64,000 nucleotides of DNA from Flavobacterium johnsoniae (GCF_030388325.1 NZ_CP103794.1:2728001-2792000), one strand, 5' to 3'. Counted from the first letter of the stretch, positions 8,314 to 17,842 are shown. Notes: generated from the sequence alone by a model not told the origin. Program-made: numbers and translations.

Positions 8314-8347
8314 AAGGGATTTATTAAACTGTGTTAATAAATCCCTT
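8314..8347 (-). terminator. Terminator after serA
   Basis: Perfect 14-bp arms 8314-8327 and 8334-8347 with a six-base loop. Read leftward the stem is followed by a T-rich tract (complement of the A run at about 8301-8313). Confidence 0.85.
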
Positions 8348-8370
8348 CTAAGTGTTTTAATTATAGTTAA

Positions 8371-9321
8371 TTAGCTTAACAAAGTAATAATTTGTGATGC
8401 TAATTCAGTTCCAATTCTATCTTGTGCTTCTCCAGTTGCAGCTCCAATATGTGGAGTCAATGAAATTTTAGAGTGCATTAAAATTGCCATTTCTGGTTTT
8501 GGTTCGCTTTCGAAAACGTCTAAACCTGCAAAAGCCACTTTTCCTGAATCTAAAGCTTTTACTAAAGCTACTTCATCAATAACACCACCACGAGCACAGT
8601 TTACGATTCCAACTCCGTCTTTTAAGATTTCAAATTCTTTTTCTCCGATGATATAACCATTTTGAGCCGGAACGTGTAATGTAATGAAATCTGCTTCTTT
8701 AAATAAAGATTCTAAAGATTGAGAAACAATTTTAGTTGTAATAGATTGTCCGTCAAAAAACTCAACTTTTATATCTACCTCAGGAATAAAGCTATCAGCA
8801 GCAATAACTTTCATACCCAAACCAAGCGCCATTTTTGCAGTTGCTTGTCCGATACGTCCGATACCAACAATACCAAGAGTTTTACCTCTTAATTCAGTTC
8901 CGTTTGCGTACGCTTTTTTCAAACCGTCAAAGTTTGAATCTCCTTCAAGAGGCATATTTCTGTTTGAATCATGTAAAAAACGAACACCAGAAAATAAGTG
9001 TCCAAAAACCAATTCAGCAACAGATTCTGAAGATGAAGCAGGAGTATTGATTACATGGATTCCTTTGCTTTTAGCATAATCAACATCGATATTATCCATA
9101 CCAACACCACCGCGACCGATGATTTTGATTCCAGGACAAGCATCGATAATATCTTTACGAACTTTAGTTGCAGAACGAACTAAAATTACGTCAATATTAT
9201 TTTCATTAATATAGTTAGCTACTTGTTCTTGAGCTACTTTTGTAGTTATAACTTCAAAACCGCCTTTTTCTAAGGCTAGAATTCCGCTTTTAGAAATTCC
9301 GTCATTTGCTAATACTTTCAT
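8371..9321 (-). CDS. serA: D-3-phosphoglycerate dehydrogenase
   Basis: 316 residues, the short form without a C-terminal ACT domain, so probably not feedback-inhibited by serine through that module. It oxidises 3-phosphoglycerate to 3-phosphohydroxypyruvate with NAD+, the first step of serine synthesis. Visible features: Rossmann motif GIVGIGRIGQATAKMA, IIGRGGVGMDNID, the catalytic Arg context VNCARGGVIDE, a Glu in the LDVFESEP stretch, and SLTPHIGAATGEAQ with the catalytic His. It lies 104 bases downstream of serC, the next enzyme, in the same direction. The ATG at 9321 gives the standard N-terminus MKVLANDGIS. Confidence 0.93.
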   Translation of the reverse strand: MKVLANDGISKSGILALEKGGFEVITTKVAQEQVANYINENNIDVILVRSATKVRKDIIDACPGIKIIGRGGVGMDNIDVDYAKSKGIHVINTPASSSESVAELVFGHLFSGVRFLHDSNRNMPLEGDSNFDGLKKAYANGTELRGKTLGIVGIGRIGQATAKMALGLGMKVIAADSFIPEVDIKVEFFDGQSITTKIVSQSLESLFKEADFITLHVPAQNGYIIGEKEFEILKDGVGIVNCARGGVIDEVALVKALDSGKVAFAGLDVFESEPKPEMAILMHSKISLTPHIGAATGEAQDRIGTELASQIITLLS

Positions 9322-9425
9322 TGTGTGTTTATTGTTTATTTGGTGAATCGTTTATTTGTTTAATCGATAAACCAACTATTTGATTTTTCTTTTTTTGAAT
9401 TGTAAACTGAGACTGAGACGGAAAA

Positions 9426-10496
9426 CTAAACTTTACTTTCCAATGCTTTCATTACATCAACTAAAACCTGAACGCTTTCAATTGGCATTGCGTTGTAGAT
9501 AGAAGCTCTGTAACCACCAACAGAACGGTGTCCTGGCAATCCTGAGATATTAGCCTCTTTCCATAAAGCATCAAAAGTTGCTGTATGGTCAGGGTTGTTT
9601 AGTAAAAAAGTAACGTTCATGTTAGAACGATCTTCTACTGCAGCAGCACCTTTAAATAATGGGTTTCTGTCGATTTCAGCATAAAGTAATTCAGCTTTTG
9701 CGTTGTTTAATTTTTCAACAGCAGCGATTCCACCTTTTTCTTTAATCCATTGTAAAGTTAAAAGAGAAACGTAAACAGAGAAAACTGGTGGCGTATTATA
9801 CATACTTTCAGCTTTAATGTGTTTAGCGTAATCTAACATACTTGGAATTGTTCTTCCGTTTTTGCCTAAGATTTCTTCTTTCACTACAACAAGAGTTGTT
9901 CCAGCAGGTCCCATATTTTTTTGAGCTCCAGCATAGATTAAGTCGAATTTAGAGAAATCTAATTCACGAGAAAAAATATCAGAACTCATATCGCAAACAA
10001 CAGGAATGTTAGTTGCTGGGAATTCTTTCATTTGAGTTCCAAAAATAGTGTTGTTACTAGTGCAGTGGAAATAATCAGCATCAGCTGGAATTTCATAGCC
10101 TTTTGGAATATGAGTATAATTGTCTTCTTTTGAAGAAGCTACCACGATAGTTTCTCCGAAAAGTTTAGCTTCTTTGATTGCCGCAGTTGCCCACGTTCCT
10201 GAATCTAAATAAGCTGCTTTTCCGTTTTCTTTTAATAAATTGTATGGCGCCATTAAGAATGCTGTACTTGCACCACCTTGTAAAAATAAAGCCTGATAAC
10301 CTTTTCCTTGAAGTCCTAATAATTCTAAAGCAAGGGAACGAGCTTCCTCCATAACTGCAACGAAATCTTTGCTTCGGTGCGAGATTTCAAGGATAGATAG
10401 CCCTGAATCATTAAAATTTAAAATTGCTTTTGATGCCTTCTCAAAAACTTCCTGAGGTAAAATACTTGGTCCTGCGCTGTAGTTGTGTTTTTTCAT
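9426..10496 (-). CDS. serC: Phosphoserine aminotransferase
   Basis: 356 residues, full length. It transfers an amino group from glutamate to 3-phosphohydroxypyruvate and needs PLP. The N-terminus KKHNYSAGPSILP, the phosphate-binding GGASTAF, the PLP-lysine motif YAGAQKNMGPAGTT and the C-terminal GLPGHRSVGGYRASIYNA are diagnostic. It is placed between the acyl-CoA reductase gene (94 bases upstream) and serA, a common flavobacterial order. Normal in every visible respect. Confidence 0.95.
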   Translation of the reverse strand: MKKHNYSAGPSILPQEVFEKASKAILNFNDSGLSILEISHRSKDFVAVMEEARSLALELLGLQGKGYQALFLQGGASTAFLMAPYNLLKENGKAAYLDSGTWATAAIKEAKLFGETIVVASSKEDNYTHIPKGYEIPADADYFHCTSNNTIFGTQMKEFPATNIPVVCDMSSDIFSRELDFSKFDLIYAGAQKNMGPAGTTLVVVKEEILGKNGRTIPSMLDYAKHIKAESMYNTPPVFSVYVSLLTLQWIKEKGGIAAVEKLNNAKAELLYAEIDRNPLFKGAAAVEDRSNMNVTFLLNNPDHTATFDALWKEANISGLPGHRSVGGYRASIYNAMPIESVQVLVDVMKALESKV

Positions 10497-10589
10497 GGTT
10501 GTTGTTAATAGTCGAAAATTTTAAAGACGCAAATTTCGGCAATAAGAGCCGAAAAAGCGTTAAAATATTCGAAATAATTAAACAATTTA

Positions 10590-11657
10590 TTACTTTGTTG
10601 TTAACAAAAACGTTATAGTATCGACATTATCTGCGTAATCCCACAATTGCGGTTTTTGCGTTTCTCCAAATGCAATGCTATTTGATGTCAAATTACTGCT
10701 TACAATGCATTGAATTTGTTCTGAATCGTTTTGCAAACGTTTTTTAAGTTCATCAAGGTTTTCGTAGTATTCATAAAAAACGCTTGAGATAGGCGAGGCG
10801 TAGCTTGAATCTTCTTTTATGGTTAAAAAACCGTTGTCTAATAATTTGAAATTACTCATCAAAAATACGGCTTTATTATAGTCATAATTGTTAGCGTATT
10901 TTTCATAATGAATGACATCCTGATATTTGAACATTGCTTGAAAAAAAGCATCAAAAGAGTAGTCTTTAGGAACAAAAAGTTTAGAAACGTTACGACATCC
11001 TAAACCAAAATATCTAAAAATATCTTCGCCTAAATTTTCTAATTCTTCAGTAGTTTCTTTTCCCGTTAAAACCGCAGCTGAATTTCTGTTTTTTCGAATA
11101 ATGGAAGATTTGTCTTTAAAATAATATTCAAAATAACGAGCTGTATTATTACTTCCTGTTGCAATTACGGCATCGAAATTTTCCAATTTTCCTTCCACGA
11201 AAGTGATTTTATCTTTAAAATTTTCATCAACAGCAATTAAGTATTTTGCTAAAAAAGGCAATAAATGCTGGTCGTTTGATGAAGTTTTAATTAAAGCTTT
11301 ATAACCGGTTATTAAAACGGATAAAAAATCATGGAAGCCAACTAGCGGAATATTTCCTGCTAAAATTAAAGCAACAGTCTTTGAATTATCGTTATTTTCA
11401 TCAATTTTATAAGCCGAGAGCCACTTGTCAATATTTTCTTTTGTTAAAGCTTCAGCCCAAGATTGTACTGAAAAATATACTTGTTCGGGCGTATACCAAC
11501 CGTTATGTGATTGCGATAAATGTATCAGATTTTCGAAATCATCAAAAAAGATATCATTATATAAGACGTCAGATTTTCTCGCAGAAGCGCCTTCTGAAAA
11601 CTGACTTAAAAATTTTCCTAATTCAACAAAAACACTTTTTTTTGTTTCTAATGTCAT
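10590..11657 (-). CDS. Acyl-CoA reductase (LuxC-like)
   Basis: 355 residues, cytoplasmic. It belongs to the LuxC/aldehyde-dehydrogenase-like family recalled in flavobacteria beside serC. Features are VALILAGNIPLVGFHDFLSV, IATGSNNTARYFEYYF, and the probable catalytic cysteine in GLGCRNVSKLFVP (compare the GxGC region of LuxC). It should reduce an acyl-CoA to the aldehyde with NADPH, but the physiological substrate is unknown. It is divergent from the ferredoxin gene, and the space between them is filled with short tandem repeats. Confidence 0.8.
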   Translation of the reverse strand: MTLETKKSVFVELGKFLSQFSEGASARKSDVLYNDIFFDDFENLIHLSQSHNGWYTPEQVYFSVQSWAEALTKENIDKWLSAYKIDENNDNSKTVALILAGNIPLVGFHDFLSVLITGYKALIKTSSNDQHLLPFLAKYLIAVDENFKDKITFVEGKLENFDAVIATGSNNTARYFEYYFKDKSSIIRKNRNSAAVLTGKETTEELENLGEDIFRYFGLGCRNVSKLFVPKDYSFDAFFQAMFKYQDVIHYEKYANNYDYNKAVFLMSNFKLLDNGFLTIKEDSSYASPISSVFYEYYENLDELKKRLQNDSEQIQCIVSSNLTSNSIAFGETQKPQLWDYADNVDTITFLLTTK

Positions 11658-11716
11658 AATGTTTGTTTATGAATTGTTTTGATTGTAATTTTGCACAAAA
11701 ATAAGCATAATTAAGT

Positions 11717-11850
11717 CGAAAGACAAAAGTCGAAAGTCGAAAGTCGAAAGTCGAAAGTCCAAAGTTGAAAATACTTTAAATACTTTTACTTTAATACTTT
11801 TAAACTTTATGACTTTTAAACTTTATGACTTTTAAACTTTAAGACTAAAA
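11717..11850. repeat. Two adjacent short-period tandem repeats
   Basis: From about 11717 to 11759 the unit AAAGTCG repeats about five times. From about 11765 to 11850 a degenerate repeat of ACTTTTAAACTTTATG follows, with a 16-base unit occurring twice perfectly and again imperfectly. They occupy nearly the whole divergent gap between the acyl-CoA reductase start (11657) and the ferredoxin start (11854), so any promoters must lie in or beside them. Confidence 0.85.
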
Positions 11851-11853
11851 ACG

Positions 11854-12204
11854 ATGGCAATTATTATAACTGACGAATGCATCAACTGTGGGGCTTGCGA
11901 ACCAGAGTGCCCAAATACAGCAATATATGAAGGAGCAGATGATTGGAGATATAAAGACGGAACAAGTCTTTCTGGAAAAATAGTTTTACCTGACGGAACT
12001 GAAGTGGATGCAGATGATGCACAAACTCCAATTTCTGATGAAATCTATTATATTGTACCAGGAAAATGTACCGAATGTAAAGGTTTCCACGATGAACCAC
12101 AATGTGCTGCCGTTTGTCCAGTTGACTGCTGTGTGCCAGACGATAATCACGTTGAAGACGAAGAAACATTATTAGAAAGACAATCTTTCCTACACGGAGA
12201 GTAA
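11854..12204 (+). CDS. 4Fe-4S dicluster ferredoxin
   Basis: 116 residues, acidic, cytoplasmic electron carrier. The first cluster motif [19 protein letters not shown] supplies C-x2-C-x2-C-x3-C. The second is [20 protein letters not shown], a C-x2-C-x8-C-x3-C pattern with an insert, as in Azotobacter/Chromatium-type 2[4Fe-4S] ferredoxins. The ATG at 11854 gives the expected [13 protein letters not shown] start. It is followed by a strong terminator, so it is a single-gene unit. Redox partner unknown; acyl-CoA reductase is its divergent neighbour. Confidence 0.92.
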   Translation: MAIIITDECINCGACEPECPNTAIYEGADDWRYKDGTSLSGKIVLPDGTEVDADDAQTPISDEIYYIVPGKCTECKGFHDEPQCAAVCPVDCCVPDDNHVEDEETLLERQSFLHGE

Positions 12205-12226
12205 GTATTTCTTGTATTTTAAATAT

Positions 12227-12258
12227 AATCCTGAGTGTGAACTCAGGATTTTTTTTTT
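12227..12258 (+). terminator. Terminator after the ferredoxin gene
   Basis: Perfect stem AATCCTGAGT (12227-12236) / ACTCAGGATT (12241-12250), GTGA tetraloop, then a run of T to 12258. Confidence 0.92.
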
Positions 12259-12371
12259 GCATTAAATAAAAAAATAATCAAAGTTAGTTTGTTGATATCT
12301 AATGAATTATTATTTTAGTGTTAGTTTATTGATAAAAAAGTAATACTTTAGTTGAAAAATTGACAACGCCT

Positions 12372-13526
12372 ATGAGGAAATTGCTACTTTTATTTGTCGT
12401 ATTATCTGGAATGAACGTTTTTTCTCAAGAAACGGAGTATTCTATTTTGGTAAAAGATATCGAAACTTTGCAACCGATCGAAAATGCAACAGTAGTTATT
12501 TTAAAAACCAAACAAGTTTTATTGACTAATGAAGATGGTAAAGTCACTTTTGTTTTAACCGGAGGATCAAATGTAGAAGTTTCTGAAATGGATTATGAAG
12601 AACTGACAGTTCGATGGAATACTTTAAAAGAGAACGAATTTGTAGTTTATATTAAAAACAAAAAAGAAAATCTAGACGAAGTTGTTGTTTCGAAACAGAA
12701 TTCTCAAAAAATACTTCAAAAATTAGTTTCAAATTCTAAACAAAAACTAAGTTTCTCTTATCGGTTAAAAGTTTACGTTCGTGAGTTTTTTATGCTCGAT
12801 AATCAATATTCATATTATAATGACGGATTGGTTAATTTTCAATTCAATAAAAACAATACAACTACTTTGCTGGTAGAACAAAATCGTTCTTACGGATTAC
12901 TAGAAACTGATATCAGTTCAGATTTAAGAGGTTATAATTTGAATAATATTATGGAGAATTATTCGAATTTTAAATACTTTGAACCTTTATTAGATACAAA
13001 GGCAAAGAAACAATACGATTTTACTACAAAAGGACATCCGAGCAATAAGGAACTCTATATAATGTCTGTTACTCCGTTTGATAAAGCCAAAGAAGCGATT
13101 GATAATTTTGAAATTATTTATGATCCAGAAAAAAAGCTGATTCTGGAATTCACTGTTTCTGTAACTCCTGCAAATCTCGATAAAGTAGATGATAAGACAA
13201 AAATTGGCGACAAAAATATCACGAAGTCTTTTGTAAAAGTAACGTACCGATGCGACGGAAAAGATTATTATGTTTTGAGTTCTAATGAAGAAATTGGATA
13301 TAATCTTATTTTGAAAGACAAAACGAAAAACATTCAAGTAAGAAATAGTTTTGTGACTACAGGATTTAATAGACAGAACTTTACCTATAAAGAAAGTGAT
13401 GTTTTTAAAGAAAAATCGCTTTTCAATAAAAAGAATAAAATCCTGACTAATTATTGGGACACTTCTGGTTTTACTGCTACAGATGAAGAAAAAGCCATTA
13501 TTGCTTCTTTAGAATATAAATTGTAA
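12372..13526 (+). CDS. Secreted protein with carboxypeptidase-regulatory-like N-terminal domain
   Basis: 384 residues from the ATG at 12372. A TTG four codons earlier would also be in frame, but only the ATG gives a clean signal peptide, MRKLLLLFVVLSGMNVFSQ. After cleavage comes a beta-sandwich domain (about 20-100: ILVKDIETLQPIENATVVIL, ending DEVVVSK) of the kind found at the front of TonB-linked proteins. A long beta-rich region follows, resembling flavobacterial outer-membrane-associated hypotheticals (YREFFMLDNQYSYYNDG-like segment, LRGYNLNNIMENYSNF). There is no TonB plug or barrel. A -7-like TACTTTAG lies at 12344-12351. Function unknown. Confidence 0.7.
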   Translation: MRKLLLLFVVLSGMNVFSQETEYSILVKDIETLQPIENATVVILKTKQVLLTNEDGKVTFVLTGGSNVEVSEMDYEELTVRWNTLKENEFVVYIKNKKENLDEVVVSKQNSQKILQKLVSNSKQKLSFSYRLKVYVREFFMLDNQYSYYNDGLVNFQFNKNNTTTLLVEQNRSYGLLETDISSDLRGYNLNNIMENYSNFKYFEPLLDTKAKKQYDFTTKGHPSNKELYIMSVTPFDKAKEAIDNFEIIYDPEKKLILEFTVSVTPANLDKVDDKTKIGDKNITKSFVKVTYRCDGKDYYVLSSNEEIGYNLILKDKTKNIQVRNSFVTTGFNRQNFTYKESDVFKEKSLFNKKNKILTNYWDTSGFTATDEEKAIIASLEYKL

Positions 13527-13540
13527 TTAAATAAATAGAA

Positions 13541-13576
13541 AAAAAATCCTGAACTTAATTGTTCAGGATTTTTTTT
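13541..13576 (+). terminator. Terminator between convergent genes
   Basis: Stem AAATCCTGAAC / GTTCAGGATTT with loop TTAATT (13555-13560), followed by T8. A-rich on the left side as well, so it can also serve the converging TonB receptor gene. Confidence 0.9.
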
Positions 13577-13610
13577 GTTTTATAATTTTTGCCAGGCTGA
13601 AAGTTAAAGT

Positions 13611-16244
13611 CTAAAAATTAAATCCAAGTCTTGCATAGTAATAAGCTCCGCTGAATCCCATTTGTACGGCATCCCAATAACCTCCAGCTTCTGTGTTTCC
13701 TTGTTCGTCTTGTTTGGTTGGATATACATTAAATAAGTTATTACTTCCAAGCGTTAATTTTAAGCTTTTTGTAAATTGATATCCAACAGTTAAATCGGTA
13801 ATCAATCTCGGATTGTAAACATCATCTTCGTCTGCGTAATCAACCAAAACCACTTTGCTGAAACGTGTAAAAGCTAATCCCGCATCAAATTTGTTTTTTG
13901 CATAAGTTAGATTTAAACCAAATTTATTGTCTGGAGCTGAAGCTAGCAGGAACGCTTTTTCTCGTTTTCCAAAGAAAATTGATTCGTCAAGGTTGCCGTT
14001 TTTTACCTTATCAATTTTCATATCGTTAATGTTTCCAACCAAAGTTGCGCCAAATTGACCAAAATCATATTTTTTCTTCCAAGAAAAAACAATATCCAAA
14101 CCATGTGTACTTGTATCAACTCCGTTGGCAAAAAATTGAGCTTCAGAAACGCCAAGGTTTAATGCACTTGCATCAAAATAACCTGTTAAAACAATACGGT
14201 CTTTTACCTGAATATAATAACCATCAATTGTTGCGGTGAAATCTCCAAACGAAGCTGTAAAACCTAAAGATGCATTTACGGCTTTTTCTTCGTTTAATTT
14301 CTGAATTCCGAAAGCTCTTGTAACTGGACTATCATTTGGAGCCAATAATACTTCTGTTGCGCCGCTTGCATTAAAGTTTGTAAAGCGCAAATTATAATAA
14401 ATTTGTGCTAACGAAGGAGCACGAAAACCTGTACTAATAGATCCTCTTGCGTTAATATGGTCTGTAATTTTAAGTCTCGAAGCTAATTTTCCGTTTACAG
14501 TACTTCCGAAATCACTGTAATTTTCAAAACGAACAGCACCGCTAAACATTAAAGCTTCTGTAACGTCTAATTCGGCATCAGCATAAAGAGAAAAGTTGGT
14601 ACGATCTTTATTGACTTCATTGGCTCGACTATATCCTGGAAAACCTTGCGAACTTCCAGGTCTAGGTTCTCCAGAAATAGGATCAATTGGAGCGCTTTGC
14701 GTTGTTGGGTCTGTAATTGGTTGTCCGTTGGTGTCGTAAGTTGTATATGAACCTTCTTCACCAGCAAAAATTTCAAATTTTTCTACTCTAAATTCTGTAC
14801 CAAAAGCAATATTTAAGCCGCTTAAAACATCTCCATAATTTTTAGAAACATCAAAATTAGTGGTGTTTTGAAGTAAACTGTGACCTCCAGCATCGAATTC
14901 ATGTGGTGAATTTTCTTCAAGGGAAGCATTTATCGTTCCTTTAATGTCATATTTGAACTTATTTTTGCCAAATGTATTACTCAAGTCAAATTTCCATCCG
15001 CCAGAAGTTTCTGTTCTAATTCCCGCAGCAACCGAATTATCATTTATTTTAGAAGTAATTCTTGGTGTATAACCTCCCGGATAAACAGATTCTACAACTC
15101 TTTCACCGTCATTTCTAGTAAAAGCGTAAGCATCTGTATCTCTGAAATTACTTCCTCCAAAAGCATAAAATTCAGTTTTATCAGCAATTGGAATTGCAAG
15201 ATTTGCAAACAGATTTACGCCCTGCATTTCGGCATCGCCAAAACCTTTTCTAAAATCGTAAGCAGGTCTTAAGGTTTTGTTTTTGTTTAAAAATTCTCCT
15301 GTAATGTTTACGTAACCACCTTTAGTTCCAATTTTAGTTCCGTAGTTTGCGGCAACTCTTACAGAACCTCCATCAAAATCTTGATCTTTTCCGTATGAAT
15401 TTCCATTTCCGTTTTTATCTAATCTATAACCTTTTGTGTTTGGAGTTCCAGGCAGAAAATCGCCTTTTGCATGCGTATTAAAAGCACCGTAAGTAATAGA
15501 ACTAGTAAGTTCGTCTACATTGTCATTTGTCACAATATTAATGACTCCCGCAATAGCATCTGAACCGTATTGAGCAGAAGCGCCATCACGTAAAATTTCA
15601 ATTCTTTTAATAGATGCGGCAGGAATTGCATTTAAATCGGTTCCTGTATTTCCGCGTCCGCGCGTTCCGAATAAATTGATTAATGAAGATTGATGTCTTC
15701 TTTTTCCGTTAATTAAAACTAAAGTCTGATCTGGCCCCATACCTCTTAAAGAAGCAGGATCAACGTGATCGGCACCGTCAGAACCAGATTGTTTGTTGGC
15801 ATTAAAAGATGGGGCAACATATTGTAAAAGTTGATTAATTTCTATTTTTCCACTTTGCGTTGTAACATCTTTCACATTAATAACATCGATTGGAACAGCA
15901 GAATTTACAACTGTTCTCTTAGCATTTCTGGAACCAACGACCACAACATCATTTAAAACCTGACCCTCTCCATCAGCTAAAGTAACGTCTATTTTATCTC
16001 CAGAAACTACTTTTTCTAATGTTGAAAAACCAACGTAGCTAAAAATTAATGTTGCGCCTTCTTTTACTTTTATTCTGTAACTGCCCTCAAAATCAGTAGA
16101 AACGCCATTGTTGGTTCCTTTTTCTAAAATATTAACACCAGGAAGCGGCGCACCAGTTTTGTCTTTTACAAAACCCGAAACTTCTTTCTGTGCAAAAAGA
16201 AATGCTGAATTCAGCAGAAATAGTAATAATGCAATCTTTTTCAT
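13611..16244 (-). CDS. TonB-dependent outer-membrane receptor
   Basis: 877 residues. The signal peptide ends at FLFAQ (about residue 19). A carboxypeptidase-regulatory-like domain follows (VSGFVKDKTGAPLPGVNILE ... FSYVGFSTLEKVV, about 20-100). The plug is at about 105-240 (NSAVPIDVINVKDV, LRGMGPDQTLVLINGKRRH, RIEILRDGASAQYGSDAIAG). The rest is a 22-strand-type barrel ending YYYARLGFNF, with the usual terminal Phe for BAM recognition. It imports a large substrate across the outer membrane using TonB energy. No SusD partner is adjacent, so a siderophore, vitamin or small-molecule ligand is as likely as glycan; the ligand cannot be read from sequence. Confidence 0.9.
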   Translation of the reverse strand: MKKIALLLFLLNSAFLFAQKEVSGFVKDKTGAPLPGVNILEKGTNNGVSTDFEGSYRIKVKEGATLIFSYVGFSTLEKVVSGDKIDVTLADGEGQVLNDVVVVGSRNAKRTVVNSAVPIDVINVKDVTTQSGKIEINQLLQYVAPSFNANKQSGSDGADHVDPASLRGMGPDQTLVLINGKRRHQSSLINLFGTRGRGNTGTDLNAIPAASIKRIEILRDGASAQYGSDAIAGVINIVTNDNVDELTSSITYGAFNTHAKGDFLPGTPNTKGYRLDKNGNGNSYGKDQDFDGGSVRVAANYGTKIGTKGGYVNITGEFLNKNKTLRPAYDFRKGFGDAEMQGVNLFANLAIPIADKTEFYAFGGSNFRDTDAYAFTRNDGERVVESVYPGGYTPRITSKINDNSVAAGIRTETSGGWKFDLSNTFGKNKFKYDIKGTINASLEENSPHEFDAGGHSLLQNTTNFDVSKNYGDVLSGLNIAFGTEFRVEKFEIFAGEEGSYTTYDTNGQPITDPTTQSAPIDPISGEPRPGSSQGFPGYSRANEVNKDRTNFSLYADAELDVTEALMFSGAVRFENYSDFGSTVNGKLASRLKITDHINARGSISTGFRAPSLAQIYYNLRFTNFNASGATEVLLAPNDSPVTRAFGIQKLNEEKAVNASLGFTASFGDFTATIDGYYIQVKDRIVLTGYFDASALNLGVSEAQFFANGVDTSTHGLDIVFSWKKKYDFGQFGATLVGNINDMKIDKVKNGNLDESIFFGKREKAFLLASAPDNKFGLNLTYAKNKFDAGLAFTRFSKVVLVDYADEDDVYNPRLITDLTVGYQFTKSLKLTLGSNNLFNVYPTKQDEQGNTEAGGYWDAVQMGFSGAYYYARLGFNF

Positions 16245-16397
16245 GGTAATTGGTTTTTTTGGTTTGTTTTTTGTTGATTAGTTTTATAAAAGTAATGTTT
16301 TTTAACAAAAAATTAATAAAATGTTTAAAAATTTTCCAGAATAGCTTTAAAATTATATTAATGAACATTTTTACTTCGCTTAAGAGCTATTAAATCT

Positions 16398-16405
16398 TAT
16401 ATTTG
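16398..16405 (+). promoter_or_regulatory. -7 promoter box upstream of ychF
   Basis: TATATTTG, a perfect TAnnTTTG match, followed by GCAAAA. It is about 135 bases before the ychF ATG, giving a fairly long leader. It lies in the 295-base divergent gap with the TonB receptor. Confidence 0.55.
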
Positions 16406-16539
16406 CAAAATTTTAAAGCCAAAAAATATCATTTTGGCAGAAAGAAGAGAAACGCGTAAAATCATAATGCATTAAATTACAACATTTAATGATTTAGGTC
16501 TGAAAACAAAAGACCAATAAAATAAATAGAAACAAACAG

Positions 16540-17634
16540 ATGAAAGCAGGAATTGTAGGATTACCAAATGTTGGAAAATCAACATTATTTAATTGTTTAT
16601 CTAATGCAAAAGCGCAAAGTGCAAACTTTCCTTTTTGTACAATCGAACCAAATATTGGTGTTGTAAACGTTCCAGATCCAAGAATCAATAAATTGGAAGA
16701 ATTGGTAAAACCAGAGCGCGTTCAAATGGCAACTGTAGATATCGTAGATATTGCAGGTTTAGTAAAAGGAGCTAGTAAAGGTGAAGGTCTTGGAAACCAG
16801 TTCTTAGGAAACATTAGAGAGTGTAATGCTATTATTCACGTTTTGCGTTGTTTTGATAATGATAATATTGTACACGTAGACGGAAACGTTAATCCAATTC
16901 GTGATAAAGAAACGATTGATATCGAATTGCAGTTAAAAGATTTAGAAACAATCGAAAAGCGTTTAGAAAAAGTAAAACGTGCTGCAAAAACTGGAAATAA
17001 AGAAGCTCAAACTGAAGAAGCTTTATTAAACAGAATTAGAGAAGCTCTTTTGCAAGCAAAATCTGCAAGAACAATTATTCCTCAAAGCAACGATGAAGAA
17101 GTTTTGATGGAAGGTTTCCAATTAATTACTGCAAAACCAGTTTTATACGTTTGTAATGTTGACGAAAGTTCTGCTGTAAACGGAAACAAATATGTTGATC
17201 AAGTTCGTGAATTAGTAAAAGACGAAGATGCTGAAGTAATTATTCTTTCAGTAGGGGCTGAAGCTGATATTACAGAATTAGAAAGCTATGAAGAGCGTCA
17301 AGTTTTCCTTGAAGATATGGGATTAACTGAGCCAGGAGCTTCTGTTTTAATTCGTGCAGCTTACAAATTATTAAAACAACAAACTTACTTTACAGCTGGT
17401 GTAAAAGAAGTTCGCGCTTGGACAATCAATATTGGAGCAACTGCACCACAAGCGGCAGGAGTTATCCATACTGATTTTGAAAAAGGATTTATTCGTGCAG
17501 AGGTAATTTCATACGAAGATTACGTTCAATACGGTTCTGAAGCAAAAGCAAAAGAGGCTGGAAAATTTAAAGTTGAAGGAAAAGAATATGTTGTAAAAGA
17601 TGGTGATGTAATGCACTTCCGTTTCAACGTTTAG
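16540..17634 (+). CDS. ychF: Redox-regulated ATPase / Obg-family P-loop protein YchF
   Basis: 364 residues, full length. P-loop GLPNVGKST near the N-terminus, switch region with DIVDIAGLVKGASKGEGLGN, the YchF-specific NVDE motif in place of NKxD (YVCNVDESS), and a C-terminal TGS-like domain (EVRAWTINIGATAPQAAGVIHTDFEKGFIRAEVI). YchF binds ATP rather than GTP, associates with ribosomes and affects stress responses. It is a single-gene unit with its own promoter box and a terminator. Confidence 0.96.
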   Translation: MKAGIVGLPNVGKSTLFNCLSNAKAQSANFPFCTIEPNIGVVNVPDPRINKLEELVKPERVQMATVDIVDIAGLVKGASKGEGLGNQFLGNIRECNAIIHVLRCFDNDNIVHVDGNVNPIRDKETIDIELQLKDLETIEKRLEKVKRAAKTGNKEAQTEEALLNRIREALLQAKSARTIIPQSNDEEVLMEGFQLITAKPVLYVCNVDESSAVNGNKYVDQVRELVKDEDAEVIILSVGAEADITELESYEERQVFLEDMGLTEPGASVLIRAAYKLLKQQTYFTAGVKEVRAWTINIGATAPQAAGVIHTDFEKGFIRAEVISYEDYVQYGSEAKAKEAGKFKVEGKEYVVKDGDVMHFRFNV

Positions 17635-17675
17635 TCTTTTTTAGAGAAAAGAAGAAAGAACAAAGAGAATAGACT

Positions 17676-17709
17676 AAAACTGCTGGAGAGATTCAGCAGT
17701 TTTTTTTTA
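17676..17709 (+). terminator. Terminator after ychF
   Basis: Stem AAAACTGCTG (17676-17685) / CAGCAGTTTT (17694-17703), eight-base loop, then T run to 17709. Confidence 0.85.
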
Positions 17710-17730
17710 TCCGAAAAGTTAATATTCATA

Positions 17731-17842
17731 TAGTTTGTCATTTCGAGGAACGAGAAATCTTCGCAAGAAACTCTACAAAGATTGATGATTTTGGCTGAGG
17801 AGCTACTTACGAAGATTTCTCGTTCCTCGAAATGACAAACTA
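17731..17842. repeat. Long intergenic inverted repeat with 33-bp perfect arms
   Basis: Arms 17731-17763 and 17810-17842 are perfectly complementary over 33 bp with a 46-base loop; weaker pairing continues into the loop. Inside the left arm is a small hairpin ATTTC/GAAAT with loop GAGGAACGA. The same hairpin, with two paired substitutions, occurs at 63472-63490. The element fills much of the 385-base gap between ychF and the DUF2459-like gene; the rest of the gap is AT-rich and featureless. Confidence 0.9.

Noticed and set aside
11882..12262. Antisense open frame across the ferredoxin gene
   Set aside because: It mirrors a gene with clear ferredoxin motifs and has no recognisable protein features.
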